Source: Juglans regia (Eukaryota > Streptophyta > Magnoliopsida > Fagales > Juglandaceae). Taken from it: 64,000 nucleotides of DNA. The notes below the pieces were generated by a model. That model was not told the DNA's origin and did no database searches. It saw only the letters and a program-made list of their open reading frames with translations. The translations under genes and the position numbers were made by a program. Each line of letters starts with the position of its first letter. Positions within the stretch are counted from its first letter, which is position 1. Where the stretch lies: assembly GCF_001411555.2 (NCBI RefSeq), contig NC_049909.1, forward strand, positions 18,400,623 to 18,464,622. The letters are read 5' to 3'. This document shows positions 1-10,109 of this stretch, one piece after another.

Positions 1-440
1 TATTGAAAAATTCTTAAGAGCATCCGCTATGCGGCATCAACCACTACACACTATATCACAATTACCATTTTCTTTGTGCAACAAAACTCACGCGTCTCTC
101 AAATTCTTCCTAGTAGACCTCCTCTCTCCCATCCCTCGCTTCCTTCTGTCTGCACTCTCCCCCAACCCCAACCCCCACCCCCATCGTCTCGTTTATCCTC
201 TCTCCCACCCCTATCCCCGAGTTTGGACCATCCTCTCCCCACCCCTCCCACTCAACCCCCACGGCGGCATCCTCTCCCCCCACCCACCACCGCGTCACCC
301 ATTGTCTCCCCCAACCCTCCCTCTGCTCTAACACTACAACCCTCCCTCTGCCCAACACCTTATATTCTCTCCCCCAACCCTCCCTTTGCCTAGCACCTCC
401 GTTGTTGTCAAATTTCCCTCTACCTAGCACCCCATCCGAT
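1..440. repeat. C-rich, pyrimidine-rich low-complexity block
   Basis: The plus strand is dominated by runs of C and T with repeated 'ccctccc' and 'ccaaccct' motifs. Open frames exist on both strands only because stop codons are rare in such composition. No domain is recognisable in any of them. The block resembles the other GC-rich islands at 2.16-2.72, 6.47-6.8, 10.1-10.4 and 18.9-19.4 kb, which stand out from AT-rich surroundings. Confidence 0.5.
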
Positions 441-2160
441 GGGCCAAGTTATTTATTCATATAAAATGCTTTAAAAAAGGATTATATGAAATTCTACGAT
501 TATGTTATATAAAATTCTAGGGTTTAATTGTATGATAGCTTACGTTTAATATTGCTTTACCACCATTGTTAGAGAAATGTTTATTACGTTTAGCCTCTGC
601 CCTAGTTACCCATGTTACCCCCATTGTCTTTGTCTAGTGATAGATAGATAATGACTCTTTTCTCATGTTTTGGATTATGGATTTTTCAGCTTTCAAGCAT
701 GTGCTGTATTAATCTGGTTCAGTTAGAAAACCATTTCATGAAAACTTCCATCAGGTACTCATACTCCTAAATGTCAATCTCACATAACCTATGCTAACTT
801 GTAGGCTTAGATGAGTGCTAGATATTGAAACTAAACTTGTTTGTATACGATGAAGAAAGTTTCTAACTTCATGTTAATAGATTGATGAAGATTATGTAAT
901 TGTATACTACTTTCTTTAGTAATATTTGGTGTAACCGAGTCTATGAAATTCATGCATGTAAATTGACCAAGTATTTTATGACTTTTCAAGTCATTCAATT
1001 ACGAATTTGACTCTTGTGCCAATTCTTGAACTCTAAAGAGTCCGAGTTAATTTAGTTGAAATTCAATAAATGTTATTACCAAAAGGAAAGTACCATGTTA
1101 GAATAAATTGAAATTTGTTAATGGTATGGCTAGGGGTATGGTGATAAGTTGATAATTGCTGCATGATTATAGCATGATTATAAAATTGAAACTATTTTGG
1201 ATTACGCCTACAATTTATTCAGCTACTGTCTAAGGTAAGAGGCAAGTTTCTCTTTCTTCAAGTTGCAATCCTAAAAAATAAATAAAGAAGCAAGTTGGAA
1301 AAAAAGAAAGCTATGGCTCATCATAGATAAGCAAGTGTCTTGCTGGGGAGGGGGAGGGGGAGGGTAATTTTATGCTTGTTTCGAAGATGCCCTCCAAATA
1401 TGCCCCCCAAAGTGCCCTCTAGTGTGTTTTGATTTTTTTGTTCTTATAGTGTTAAGAAGTGCATGACATAAATTTATTAGCGGTAACTTTTTTAAACATT
1501 TAAGAAAAAAAAACTAGGAAGCACTTTTAGTGGGCACATTTGGTGGGCACCCAAGCATTTTCCTAATTTTATCCCTTTCATCATGCATATGTTATGTTAT
1601 AACAAAGACATTCACTAGGCTTTATTACTATGTATTCAATTCTGTAAATGAGACAGACTTTTGTGTTTGAACTTGTCTTTGGTTTTTCAGAATCATTCGT
1701 CACGACAAAATATGTTGCTGTGGATTTAAGCCTCTTGCCTTCACAGTCATTTTGAGTTTCTCAATCCATTTAACTTGTTTCAAAATAGTTTACTGAAAAT
1801 AATACAATTAACTGAAGTAACTAATAACTATTATGGTTTTTGTAGGGAAGACAATGCTTATGGATATGTTTTATAGTGCCACTGATGGAATTGTTAATTA
1901 AACATCGAAGAAGGTATCACTTTCATGAGGTGAGCTTTTGTTTATGTTTTCACATCACCTGATCCAACTACGATGATCATCATTCATGCATTCTATATGG
2001 TCTATTGAAGATATGGCATCTGACTATAGTATTCTTGAACACACACGGAGTAAGTTATGTTAATTTTTATTTTCTTATGCTCAGGCTATGCTTAAAATTA
2101 ATGAACATATGCATAAGATGGAAAACTCTACTTGACATCCACTGTTTGCTGCACTCATTT
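441..2160. other. AT-rich intergenic sequence, no gene seen
   Basis: I find no convincing reading frame, splice-consistent exon chain or RNA gene. A short G-rich tract (gaggggg repeats) lies near 1347-1365. The rest is ordinary AT-rich spacer. Confidence 0.5.
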
Positions 2161-2167
2161 ACACACA

Positions 2168-2720
2168 TGACGTGTCCAGAGCCCCACCTCCCCTCCCAAA
2201 CGCACGTTTTCGGTTTCATTTTGAATTTCCCCTTTCGTCTTCAACATTCGTTCCTCTCCCCCAACCTCCCGCGTTTCCCCGAGCCCCCCCCCCAAAAAAA
2301 CTTGAGATTGCCCTTTCGTCTTCAAGATTCGCGGCCATCGACCTCAGCCCTAAGCCACCACGACCCTTAGAGTCATCGAGCGAGCTCGCGGCCACCGACC
2401 TCAGCCCTAAGCCACCACGACCCTCAGAGCCCCCTCGACCCCAAGCCCTAAGCCCGAACCTCAGAGCCATCGAGCTCGTGGCCACCGACCGACCTCAGCC
2501 CTAACCCACCAAGACCCCACCACAACACCATTTCGCCCCAAAGCCCCACCATACTACAAACTCGGTTCCCTAGCCCTCGGTGTCATTTCAGTCCGTTCGG
2601 AGCATCTCTGTCCACCAACGAAGCCCTCGCCACCACGACCTCAGCCCCAAGCCAGAAGGTCCCATCTCAGTCCACCAAAGCCGCCCTCAGTCCACCAACG
2701 AGGGTTAGCATACATTTTAT
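2168..2720. repeat. GC-rich block with internal tandem repeats
   Basis: A unit containing 'gcggccaccgacctcagc' followed by 'cctaagccaccacgaccct' recurs about three times between 2330 and 2520 with small changes. 'cccctttcgtcttcaa' recurs at about 2228 and 2309. The translations are proline/serine-rich and differ between frames, so I do not call a gene. The composition resembles GC-rich 5' gene ends of the kind captured by plant DNA transposons, but no parent gene is recognisable. Confidence 0.5.
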
Positions 2721-3430
2721 TTCCCCTCTGCCCCTCTGTTTAGCATACATTTTGTGTATACAGATTAAAAAATGTATACACAAAATTTATACTGTGTAGC
2801 ATACATTTTATCACAAAATTTATATTGGGACCTTCTGACATTTTAACATTCATTTTACTTTGACTGAGAAGGGTTAGCATACATTTTTTTTTCCCTCTGT
2901 TTACTCCATATCTGTATCATCACTTAATCGATTTTCATCACTTAGTAGATTTAGCATACAGGTTTTCAAGTATAAATTTAATCTGCACTTCAAAATTGGA
3001 ACAACTTAGTATAAATTTTCGAAGTATATAGAATAATGTCTTTATCATCACTTAGTGGATTTTCAAGTATAAATTTAATCTACACTTAAAAATTGGTTGA
3101 ATATTTAGCCTGGGACAGTTGCCTTTAGGATTGAAGATTCAAAGATTTGGTAGAACCATTATTTATATGCATTTTGTGATGATGTGGAACCTCACCAAGG
3201 AGCAAGACCTGTAGAGCTTTATTTAAGTGCATTGAAGGTAACTAGAAAAGAATTAGAAAAATCTATATATGAATCAGAACCTACACCATTTGTTTAAGTG
3301 CATTGAAGGTAGCTTCAAACCTACTGAAAATCACATCTATCTACTTTCTAGAAATCAGAACTCATTACTTACTAAAGAAAAATAAGAATTCATTGACAAC
3401 AAATAAATAATGCTAGAGATCATGATTCTT
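2700..3430. repeat. AT-rich spacer with short direct repeats
   Basis: 'gggttagcatacatttt' occurs near 2703 and 2870. 'agtataaatttaatct' followed by 'cacttcaaaattgg' (or a close variant) occurs near 2968 and 3066. 'tttaagtgcattgaaggta' occurs near 3222 and 3294. These look like local duplications. No coding signal is seen. Confidence 0.4.
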
Positions 3431-3432
3431 AT

Positions 3433-3786
3433 TTGTTTGTCTACCCAAACTATAATACGGTAAAACAAACTTTGATATTTGTCATATTTGCATATCAATT
3501 TGTTGATCAGCAGGGTATATTTTATCATGTTAATTGTGGGAGTGCGCACTGTGTGCAGGGAGATGCGAGGTGTGAATTGTTCGTATGGGCGGATATACTT
3601 CATCTGCTAGAGGATAATTTTTGTGTAAGAGAGAATAATGATGATGTACTACAGCGTGAGTATGATGTTCGGAAAAGAGAAGATAAACTGAGAGAGATGG
3701 GGAAGAATCTGAAAAGTGAAAAGTGCAAATTGTTCTATTTGTACTGGGTTCTCACATTTGTAATAGTGTTGGTTTGGTTCGGATGA
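3433..3786 (+). pseudogene. GRF-type zinc-finger-like protein remnant (At4g04775-like)
   Basis: The reading frame gives about 117 residues. The centre has a Cys-rich stretch ending 'ARCELFVWAD', which resembles the C-terminal half of the plant GRF zinc finger (C...C.FF.W.D). It is followed by a charged, probably coiled-coil stretch ('REYDVRKREDKLREM') and a hydrophobic C-terminal segment ('VLTFVIVLVWFG') that could span a membrane. Small plant GRF proteins share that order. The N-terminal half of the finger is not recognisable and the first ~30 residues look non-homologous, so I treat it as a truncated or decayed copy. The assignment rests on motif resemblance only. A weaker echo of its 3' end lies near 7.1 kb. 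Confidence 0.4.
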
Positions 3787-3789
3787 ATT

Positions 3790-4920
3790 CCATGTAAAAA
3801 GCACGTTGTATGGATTAGATTGGTAGCTCATGAATGGAAACAGCTTGTTAACATCATGTTTTGATGAACATGTAATGAAAGAAGCTAAATCAACCTATGT
3901 AAGGTCTCATTGTAAAAATATGCATGAAGTCATCTGTATGGGTAGCTTCTGTGCAGTTTCATGAATGGAAACAACTATCTTTCCGTTGTTGGAAAATTGA
4001 CTCTCAGATTAAAAACTTACAGTAAAGTGGGTAGTTACCAAACATTAAAACATTTGAGCTATAGATATGTATTAATTAAGTGTATTTGGATCCCAGGATT
4101 TATGGTTGGCCACTGTGGTTGGTGATATTGTGTTTTATTTCCAGGATAGCATGGCATTTGAATGACTAATAGATATGGTGTTAGGGCCATGATTCAGCGT
4201 ATGTTACGTGATTTAAAGAGAAAGACCTCCATTAGAATTGGATGATTGATGCAGACTGCTCAATGTGCTCATGGTTGGTGTGGACAAGCGAAAACAGAGC
4301 ACTATGAGCATTTATCTATATTACAAGCAACTCAATAATAACTTCTCCCCTGTGAACAACGAAAGCTGATGATTCAAATAGGAAATACATGCTATACCAC
4401 GAATTCGAAAATCTTTTCTTTATTTCTGTAGTTTTTCTCATTCCTCCACCCGAATATACAATTAAGTTATAACCACAACTGATTACAAAAAAAAAAAAAA
4501 AATGCAAAAAAAAGGAGTTACAACCATTAATACAACATGTCTCTCTTCTCTTTGGAAAAGAGAGAGCAGTCCCACCCTCCAAAATTTTAGAGAAACAAAA
4601 AGAGTTTCAAGAAGCTCAAGCAGTTGCAGCACTTGTGTGAAGCACAACAAGGGAGGCATAAGACCCATCCTGGATATTAATCAAAGTCTCATGCTTTCCT
4701 TTCTCCACAATTGCTTCTGCTCGCCGGACAATTGCAGTCCTCGTTCTCCTACTATAGTATCATAACCCTGCATTTTGCATCATGAAGAACAAATGTTTTA
4801 AGTGCTGAGTATTTGCAAATGCACCTTTGAGAAAAGAGTGCTCCAAGAATTGGCCGATCATTAAAGTTGGACCTAAGAAATAAATTTTGCAGCAATAAGA
4901 AACAGTACTTATCATAAACC
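3790..4920. other. AT-rich spacer, no gene seen
   Basis: No convincing coding sequence is present. Its 3' part abuts the end of the minus-strand GONST3-like fragment at 4924 and may be captured 3'-UTR-like sequence. A 17-base A run lies at 4485-4501. Small ORFs here have no recognisable domain. Confidence 0.35.
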
Positions 4921-4923
4921 CTT

Positions 4924-5328
4924 TCATTTTCCCACTTCTGATTCTGCAACTTCCTTCTGATTGCCATTGCCTTCTGTGTTGCGTTGCATTTCAAGCAACT
5001 TTTGTTGATCCTCATCAGTCTCTCGTGCATTTACTTCTTTTACATCTTTAGGCTTTTTGCTTGTAGATTGCCGATACATAACCCCACCAAGCATACAAAT
5101 TAAAAGCTCCATTGTTCCCACAAATGTCGAATGCATGTCCCAAACAACCAAACTAATCACAACCGTTAATAGCTTGTCCACTATCCCAAGAACAGTAAAT
5201 CTTGTTACTGAAATGGCCCTCCGGCAAGAAAATCCAAAGAAAGAGATAGATAAACCAAACAAGCAAGATAACCCCACCGTTAAAACCACCTGGAAAGAGT
5301 ACCAATCTGACATGGAGAAGCAGCTCAC
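4924..5328 (-). pseudogene. GONST3-like nucleotide-sugar transporter, C-terminal fragment
   Basis: The minus strand encodes about 134 residues ending in a natural stop at 4924. It carries 'GLSISFFGFSCRRAIS', 'FTVLGIVDKLLTVVI', 'HSTFVGTMELLICMLGGVMY' and a polar tail. This matches the last membrane helices and cytosolic tail of the plant GONST3 family, Golgi nucleotide-sugar transporters of about 370 aa with multiple TM segments. The N-terminal two thirds are missing. The fragment begins at an intron-like border ('ctctcttcaccaacag' on the minus strand, AG at 5329-5328), so it looks like a genomic exon piece rather than a processed cDNA. Family recognition is from memory. It cannot make a working transporter. 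Confidence 0.65.
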
Positions 5329-5399
5329 TGTTGGTGAAGAGAGAAAGGTAGAATATAATTGTTGCAGGCATGAATATATAGGTCAGGTATGTATGCTTT

Positions 5400-6400
5400 C
5401 CTCTAGAAATGAGTAATTCCCAATTTTACAATATAAATATTCACATGATCCAACTATACCAACCAAAAATGAACATTGCTGAGTGGATTTGGTTTTTCAC
5501 CACATCAATTGTCAAACTTCATTTAATTTCTCACTTGAAGAACTCAATGGCAAGTCTCATCTAATGGTAAATCTAACAAGAAAAAGAAAAGAAATTGATC
5601 AAATAAGCAGCGTTGTTGACTATCTACCAATGAAAAATCAAGGAAAAAAAAAACAATTCAAAGAACAAATAAAATTTAAAATAAAGAAAAGGCTAAAGTG
5701 AATAAAATTCCAATATTATGTTGAAAATTTTGAATCTCATATCAATATTAATGGCAATAACTTAAGAATCCTCTAATCAACACCACCAATTTTTTCCCAA
5801 AATACAATCACAAAGGAGAAAGCATCCATAATCTTGGCCATTAATCATATCTGGAGAACCAAGGAATGGCTCCAAAACATTTATAAGAGATATTCCAGAT
5901 AAATTCACCTTTTGGATAAACATATATTTGCCACCCGAAGCAATATAAAAAAAAGCGAGATAATGCTAGACATTAAGAACTTCGGGGATTATATGGGTAT
6001 GCTGCTATGCTTTCCATGTTTCTCTCTCTATATCTCTCGGATTACTCGGATTACCCTCGTTTTCAAGAGGGATTTTAGAAGAGAAACAATGAGAGATGCA
6101 AAAAACAAAGAAATAAAATAAGCAAAAAAGGGAAAACTAGCGGCAGGACTTCGAGTCGTTGACTAATATTTAAGCGTTGTAAATCACTAAAAGAAGAGAA
6201 ACAATGGAAATGCTATATAACAATTCTCTGAAAACTCAAGTATATGAACATACAAAGGTATATTGAAGCCCAAAAAACTCAAATCAAATTAATAAAGAAA
6301 AAAGAAAAAAAAGCCATTGACGATAAGGGGGAGGGAGGAGAATCTCACATTTACAAAGGCATTAATTTGAAATCAACCCAAGCATACATAAATAAGTATT
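5400..6400. other. AT-rich spacer between captured fragments
   Basis: A-rich sequence on the plus strand. I recognise no exon. It could be captured intron sequence belonging to the fragment array, but nothing in it proves this. Confidence 0.3.
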
Positions 6401-6434
6401 ACAGAGAGTGAATGAACGAGAAAATGCAACGGAA

Positions 6435-6436
<2 letters not shown>

Positions 6437-6468
<32 letters not shown>
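6437..6468. repeat. (GA)n microsatellite
   Basis: A run of about 16 GA dinucleotides directly at the start of the GC-rich repeat copy 1. Confidence 0.9.
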
Positions 6469-6470
<2 letters not shown>

Positions 6471-6474
6471 AGTT

Positions 6475-6905
6475 ATTACAGAGGGGAGTGGCGGCGCTCG
6501 GGAGAAGTAGGAGCGTCGCGAGGTGGCACTGAACAGAGAGACGCCGTTGCGAGGTGGCACTGGGAAGAGGAAGCCGACGTGGGTTCGTGGCGAGGAAGGA
6601 GGGTGGATTTCGCGAATTGAAATCTGGTTTCGGGTTTGCTCCGTTCAACGAGCTCGCTAGAAGTGGCGGCGTTGGGCAGACGGAGGAGCGCTGCTCGGTG
6701 GCGCTGACGAGAGAGACAGTGTCGCCGGGAGGTACTGGGTAGAGGAACCTAACGCAGGTTTCTGTCGAGGGAGAAGGTGTTCCGCGGGAGGAATTTGAAT
6801 GGGGATGAAATTATTGAATCGCACGTTTTGGTTTTAAAAAAAAAAAAAAAAAATGTGCCACATAGTGTGTGCAACGAGTGCACTACTACAGTGGTTTCTA
6901 CGTAG
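6475..6905. repeat. GC-rich repeat, copy 1 (uninterrupted)
   Basis: This GC-rich stretch includes 'aggtggcactgaacagagag', 'gctccgttcaacgagctcgc' and 'gtcgccgggaggtactgggt', and ends in AT-rich sequence with 'gcacgttttggttt' and a poly-A run. Nearly the same order occurs at 10.11-10.39 plus 12.19-12.36 kb, where it is split by an insertion. Translations show no known domain. It may be a captured 5' gene end or the terminal part of a transposon. Confidence 0.6.
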
Positions 6906-7009
6906 CAGACCTCGCATAAGATATAGAAGAGCCAGGTGAAAGAAAAGTCTTTGCAGTCTAGCATTTCTAGCTAGATTATGAATCTTCCATTTGATACAAA
7001 AGTTAAGGA

Positions 7010-7330
7010 ATGATTGGTTGCAGAAGAAAAATGCAAGCAAGACATACAGATGAAAAATATTCTCACCGCTATAGCAGACAAGTTTCTCAAATTGGGTTGT
7101 CGCAATTGTAAAACTTTTGGTTTGGTTGGATAAACTGTATGTAAATAACACGTTGTATGGAATATATCATTATTGAATAGATCAACTGTAATGGTACTCC
7201 TCCTATGTTTTGGTCATAATGTATAAAAAGGGTATCTGTAGGTTCATTAAATTAACCTTTGTAATGAAAATAGCTTGTGCACATCTCATGAATGTTTTCA
7301 GTTTTGATTCCATTGTTGCTAATGGTGCAA
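7010..7330 (+). pseudogene. Degenerate second copy of the GRF-like 3' end
   Basis: The motif 'tttggttggataa' followed by 'cacgttgtatgga' at about 7121-7162 resembles the end and 3' flank of the 3433-3786 reading frame ('tttggttcggatgaa', then 'cacgttgtatgga'). Upstream coding similarity is largely lost. It is a weak but visible echo. Confidence 0.3.
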
Positions 7331-7752
7331 CATGAACCTAACTTCACTTGCATTCTCAGGTTGATAGTACCCATTTTTAAAAAAATATGCAATTAATCAT
7401 AGCTTGAATTTGTTTCCTTTTACCTCATAATCTTGGCACCCAATCAAAACATATTTAGTTACCCAACATAATAAAACTAGAAGAATTGGCTACATCAAGA
7501 TTGCAACAGAGACTGTATCTGGTTTTCGATTTCATGCAAACATAATAATAACAACATAATACAGGCTGTATTTGGTTTTGGAATAATATGAGAAAGGAAA
7601 AATAAAAGAAAAGCAAATAAAGAGGACTACTCTTTCAATGAGAAATTGTGAAACAATAAATTCACATACATTTTCTATGAAGTGAAATATAACAGTCTTA
7701 ACACTGTAAAATATATTGTATTAACATTGTAATAACACTGTCATAACTATTT

Positions 7753-7887
7753 CTCATTCCCCTCTTAAACGATCTAGATGTTCCATCTCTTGGATGAGCA
7801 GCATGGCGAAATCCATCAATATCAAGCCCACATTTAGTTACTCCAGTATTTGAAGATAATGAGAATGTAGAATCCAAGTCATCCAAC
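7753..7887 (-). pseudogene. CNGC5/6-like ion channel, N-terminal exon fragment
   Basis: The minus strand reads 'RLDDLDSTFSLSSNTGVTKC' then '...HPRDGTSRSFKRGMR'. This matches the cytosolic N-terminus of plant cyclic-nucleotide-gated channels of the CNGC5/6 type, where 'RLDDLDS' and 'SRSFKRGM' precede the first transmembrane helix. The fragment begins right after a good splice acceptor ('cttctttccacag', minus strand) that splits the Arg codon as expected for a real exon. Similarity stops abruptly after 'KRGMR', so the rest of the exon and all membrane segments are absent. It is a captured, non-functional piece. Assignment is from memory of the family. Confidence 0.6.
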
Positions 7888-8398
7888 CTGTGGAAAGAAG
7901 TCATTTTACACGAAATAAGATGCTTCTTATATCATAGCAGGAAAAAATCAACCTCATACACAATTACAATCAAGTTATCAACAACTTTTTTGATAAGTAG
8001 ATATTAAAGATTTCATTAAAAAGAGCTATGGGCACATTGCAAAGCCATGACAAAGAGAAATCAAATACCATCAATTGTGAAGAGCATGAGATTTGAAACT
8101 GCTTGTCTGAAAAAATGGTTTGTACATGGTTTGTCTGAAAAAATGACACTATAAAATAAAGATAGCATGAGATTTGTAACTGGTTGTGCCAAGTTTTAAA
8201 ACTTTGAAAATGAAAATAAACTCTCACTCTCAGATTTAGTTTGTTTGACTTTGCAACATTTCAAGTGATCATCAACCCTTTACTAAGTTGTAGTATCATT
8301 AGAATCTCATCACAAGCCCTTGACCAGCATTACACAAGCCCTTGACCAGCTTGTAATGCTGTCTATAAATGATGTAAATTAAGTAATTTGGAGCATAC

Positions 8399-8456
8399 CA
8401 AGAAGATGATCCTCCAAGGAACCATTCCTGTCGAGTTGCTTAACTGCAACTACTTG
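8399..8456 (-). pseudogene. PBL-type receptor-like cytoplasmic kinase, internally deleted exon
   Basis: On the minus strand 'VVAVKQLDRNG' is joined directly to 'SLEDHL'. In PBS1-like/PBL kinases these motifs are the start and end of one exon: the VAVK strand with the ATP-binding Lys, and the 'G(S)LEDHL' helix before the next intron. About 45-50 residues normally separate them. The fragment begins after an AG ('ctcacacaag') and ends in front of a GT ('g|gtatgc'), so both exon borders seem kept while the middle is lost. It cannot encode a kinase. Confidence 0.6.
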
Positions 8457-9102
8457 TGTGAGATGAAAAACAGAACGTAACTAAACAGTCATATCTTCTT
8501 AGTCACAAAAACATAATGTAACTAAATATACTGAAAGCCATAATGAGGAAAATTTGGCTAGAGATAAACCATTAAAAAGAGCTTGGACTTAGAAGAATAG
8601 GCCGGTCACCGATTTCTAGTAGAGCCGTTCATTTGCTTTTTATTTTCGAATATTATTTCTGGACCCCATCATGCGGCTGCCCCCTGTGTCATTTATATGC
8701 TAATGGTTCTTCATTTTCTTGGTAAGCATTAGACTCAATACGTTGATTGTAAGAGAATTCAGAATATACCCCTTGATTATAAAAAAGATAGTAGCATCTA
8801 CTCAATAGAGACTGAAAATGGTCACATTTAAAGGGGAAAATGATATGAGAATGGACTAGAGTCCGTTTTCTCGATTAAAAAACATAAATTTTTTCTAGAT
8901 TTTTAAGAAAACCAAGCATTACATACACTGAGATTTCCGGTCGTCCCCTTTATCATTCCTGCATTCACTAACATCATCATGTTATTTTTCAGGAAAAGCA
9001 TAACAGGACATACATGCAAGCAGAGCATATAGCACTCAATTACAACAAAAAAGGAATTATAGTTAAAGAGAAAAGGAAGTCATTTTACACAAATACTCAT
9101 AC

Positions 9103-9280
9103 TGTCAGTGCAACAATGAGGTTAGACTGGGTGTAACTCAATCCAGCATTCAGTTTAGTAAAGTTTCCAGAGGTAGTGTCGAATGAAAGATCTGTCTCAA
9201 AGGAAACAACATTCTTCCAACAACACCACAAAAGTTCATAATTGGATTGGCAATCAACCCAAGGCTTGTACTTATTCTAG
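9103..9280 (-). pseudogene. VDAC (mitochondrial porin) exon fragment with frameshift
   Basis: The minus strand encodes 'ISTSLGLIANPIMNF' and 'GVVG', then after a one-base frame change 'SFETDLSFDTTSGNFTKLNA' and 'GLSYTQSNLIVALT'. This order matches a central beta-strand region of plant voltage-dependent anion channels ('TANP.VNFSGVVG', '.GTD.SFDTATGNFTK.NAGLSF'). The similarity ends at 'ALT', directly before 'gtatgag', which is a plausible retained splice donor at 9102-9101. The frameshift and missing flanking exons make it a pseudogene piece. It lies on the same strand as the GONST3, CNGC and PBL pieces. Confidence 0.6.
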
Positions 9281-9289
9281 CATACTCAT

Positions 9290-10100
9290 ACTAATTACAA
9301 GCTAAGCGTTGTTTAATTCAGTATAAAAGACCAACATCATTATGTATATACTTGAAACGTTTTCTAAGATCAATTAGTAGTAGGCCATGGCAGCACTGAA
9401 AAGTGAAAAAAGAGCCGACCAATATAAATTTCGAAGTGATTTATCCTGATCTAGAATGTTGCATGCACTAGTGACCACTATGAGAGTCCAATTGCAATCC
9501 AAAAAATTATAGTTATTTCTTTATAAATTACAAAAAAAAAAATCGTACATTGCTTATTTCTTAAGCATCACTGTTATCATAATGTTCTCAAACTTTCCTA
9601 ATATTGTTTAGTATTTTATCTGTCTGTGTCTCTTAATTTAATACTTGCTATTTCCTGATTTAAACTAATTCCCAACTAAGAAAGATGAAATAATAACATC
9701 AGTGCATTGTTTGTCATTTCTAAATTTTCTAGTTTTTAAAATAGTAACATCAGTGCACTCTTTGGGACTTGGATGCTCCAAGCCAAACAAATCGAAGTAA
9801 TTAGTACTTTTCCAATGCACACAAAGGAAGGCAACAAGCAATGAGTTAACTTATATGTATTTAGTAATGCTATAAAGGATATTGCAAATGAAAGTTTCTC
9901 TCCAGTAGAAGAAAAAAGATGAGGTCAAAAACTTTACGAAAGTAGAGGTCGTCAAAAGCAGAAAACAAGGTTTTTTCTCCGCCCTAAGTCTTTCGAAACC
10001 CATCCCACAAAACCCAAAATTCACCTCTCTCATTAAACAAGAAGAATGTAATTATATGGAAGGAAAAATGGTACATCATTTACCTATGAAGCTAAGCAGG
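9290..10100. other. AT-rich spacer, no gene seen
   Basis: No exon recognised. A minus-strand open frame at 9851-10033 has no known motif. Confidence 0.3.
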
Positions 10101-10109
10101 GGTGGCGGC

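Noticed and set aside
29..430. Overlapping ORFs of about 100 aa on both strands
   Set aside because: They come from C-rich low-complexity sequence with few stops; no domain, and the frames contradict each other.
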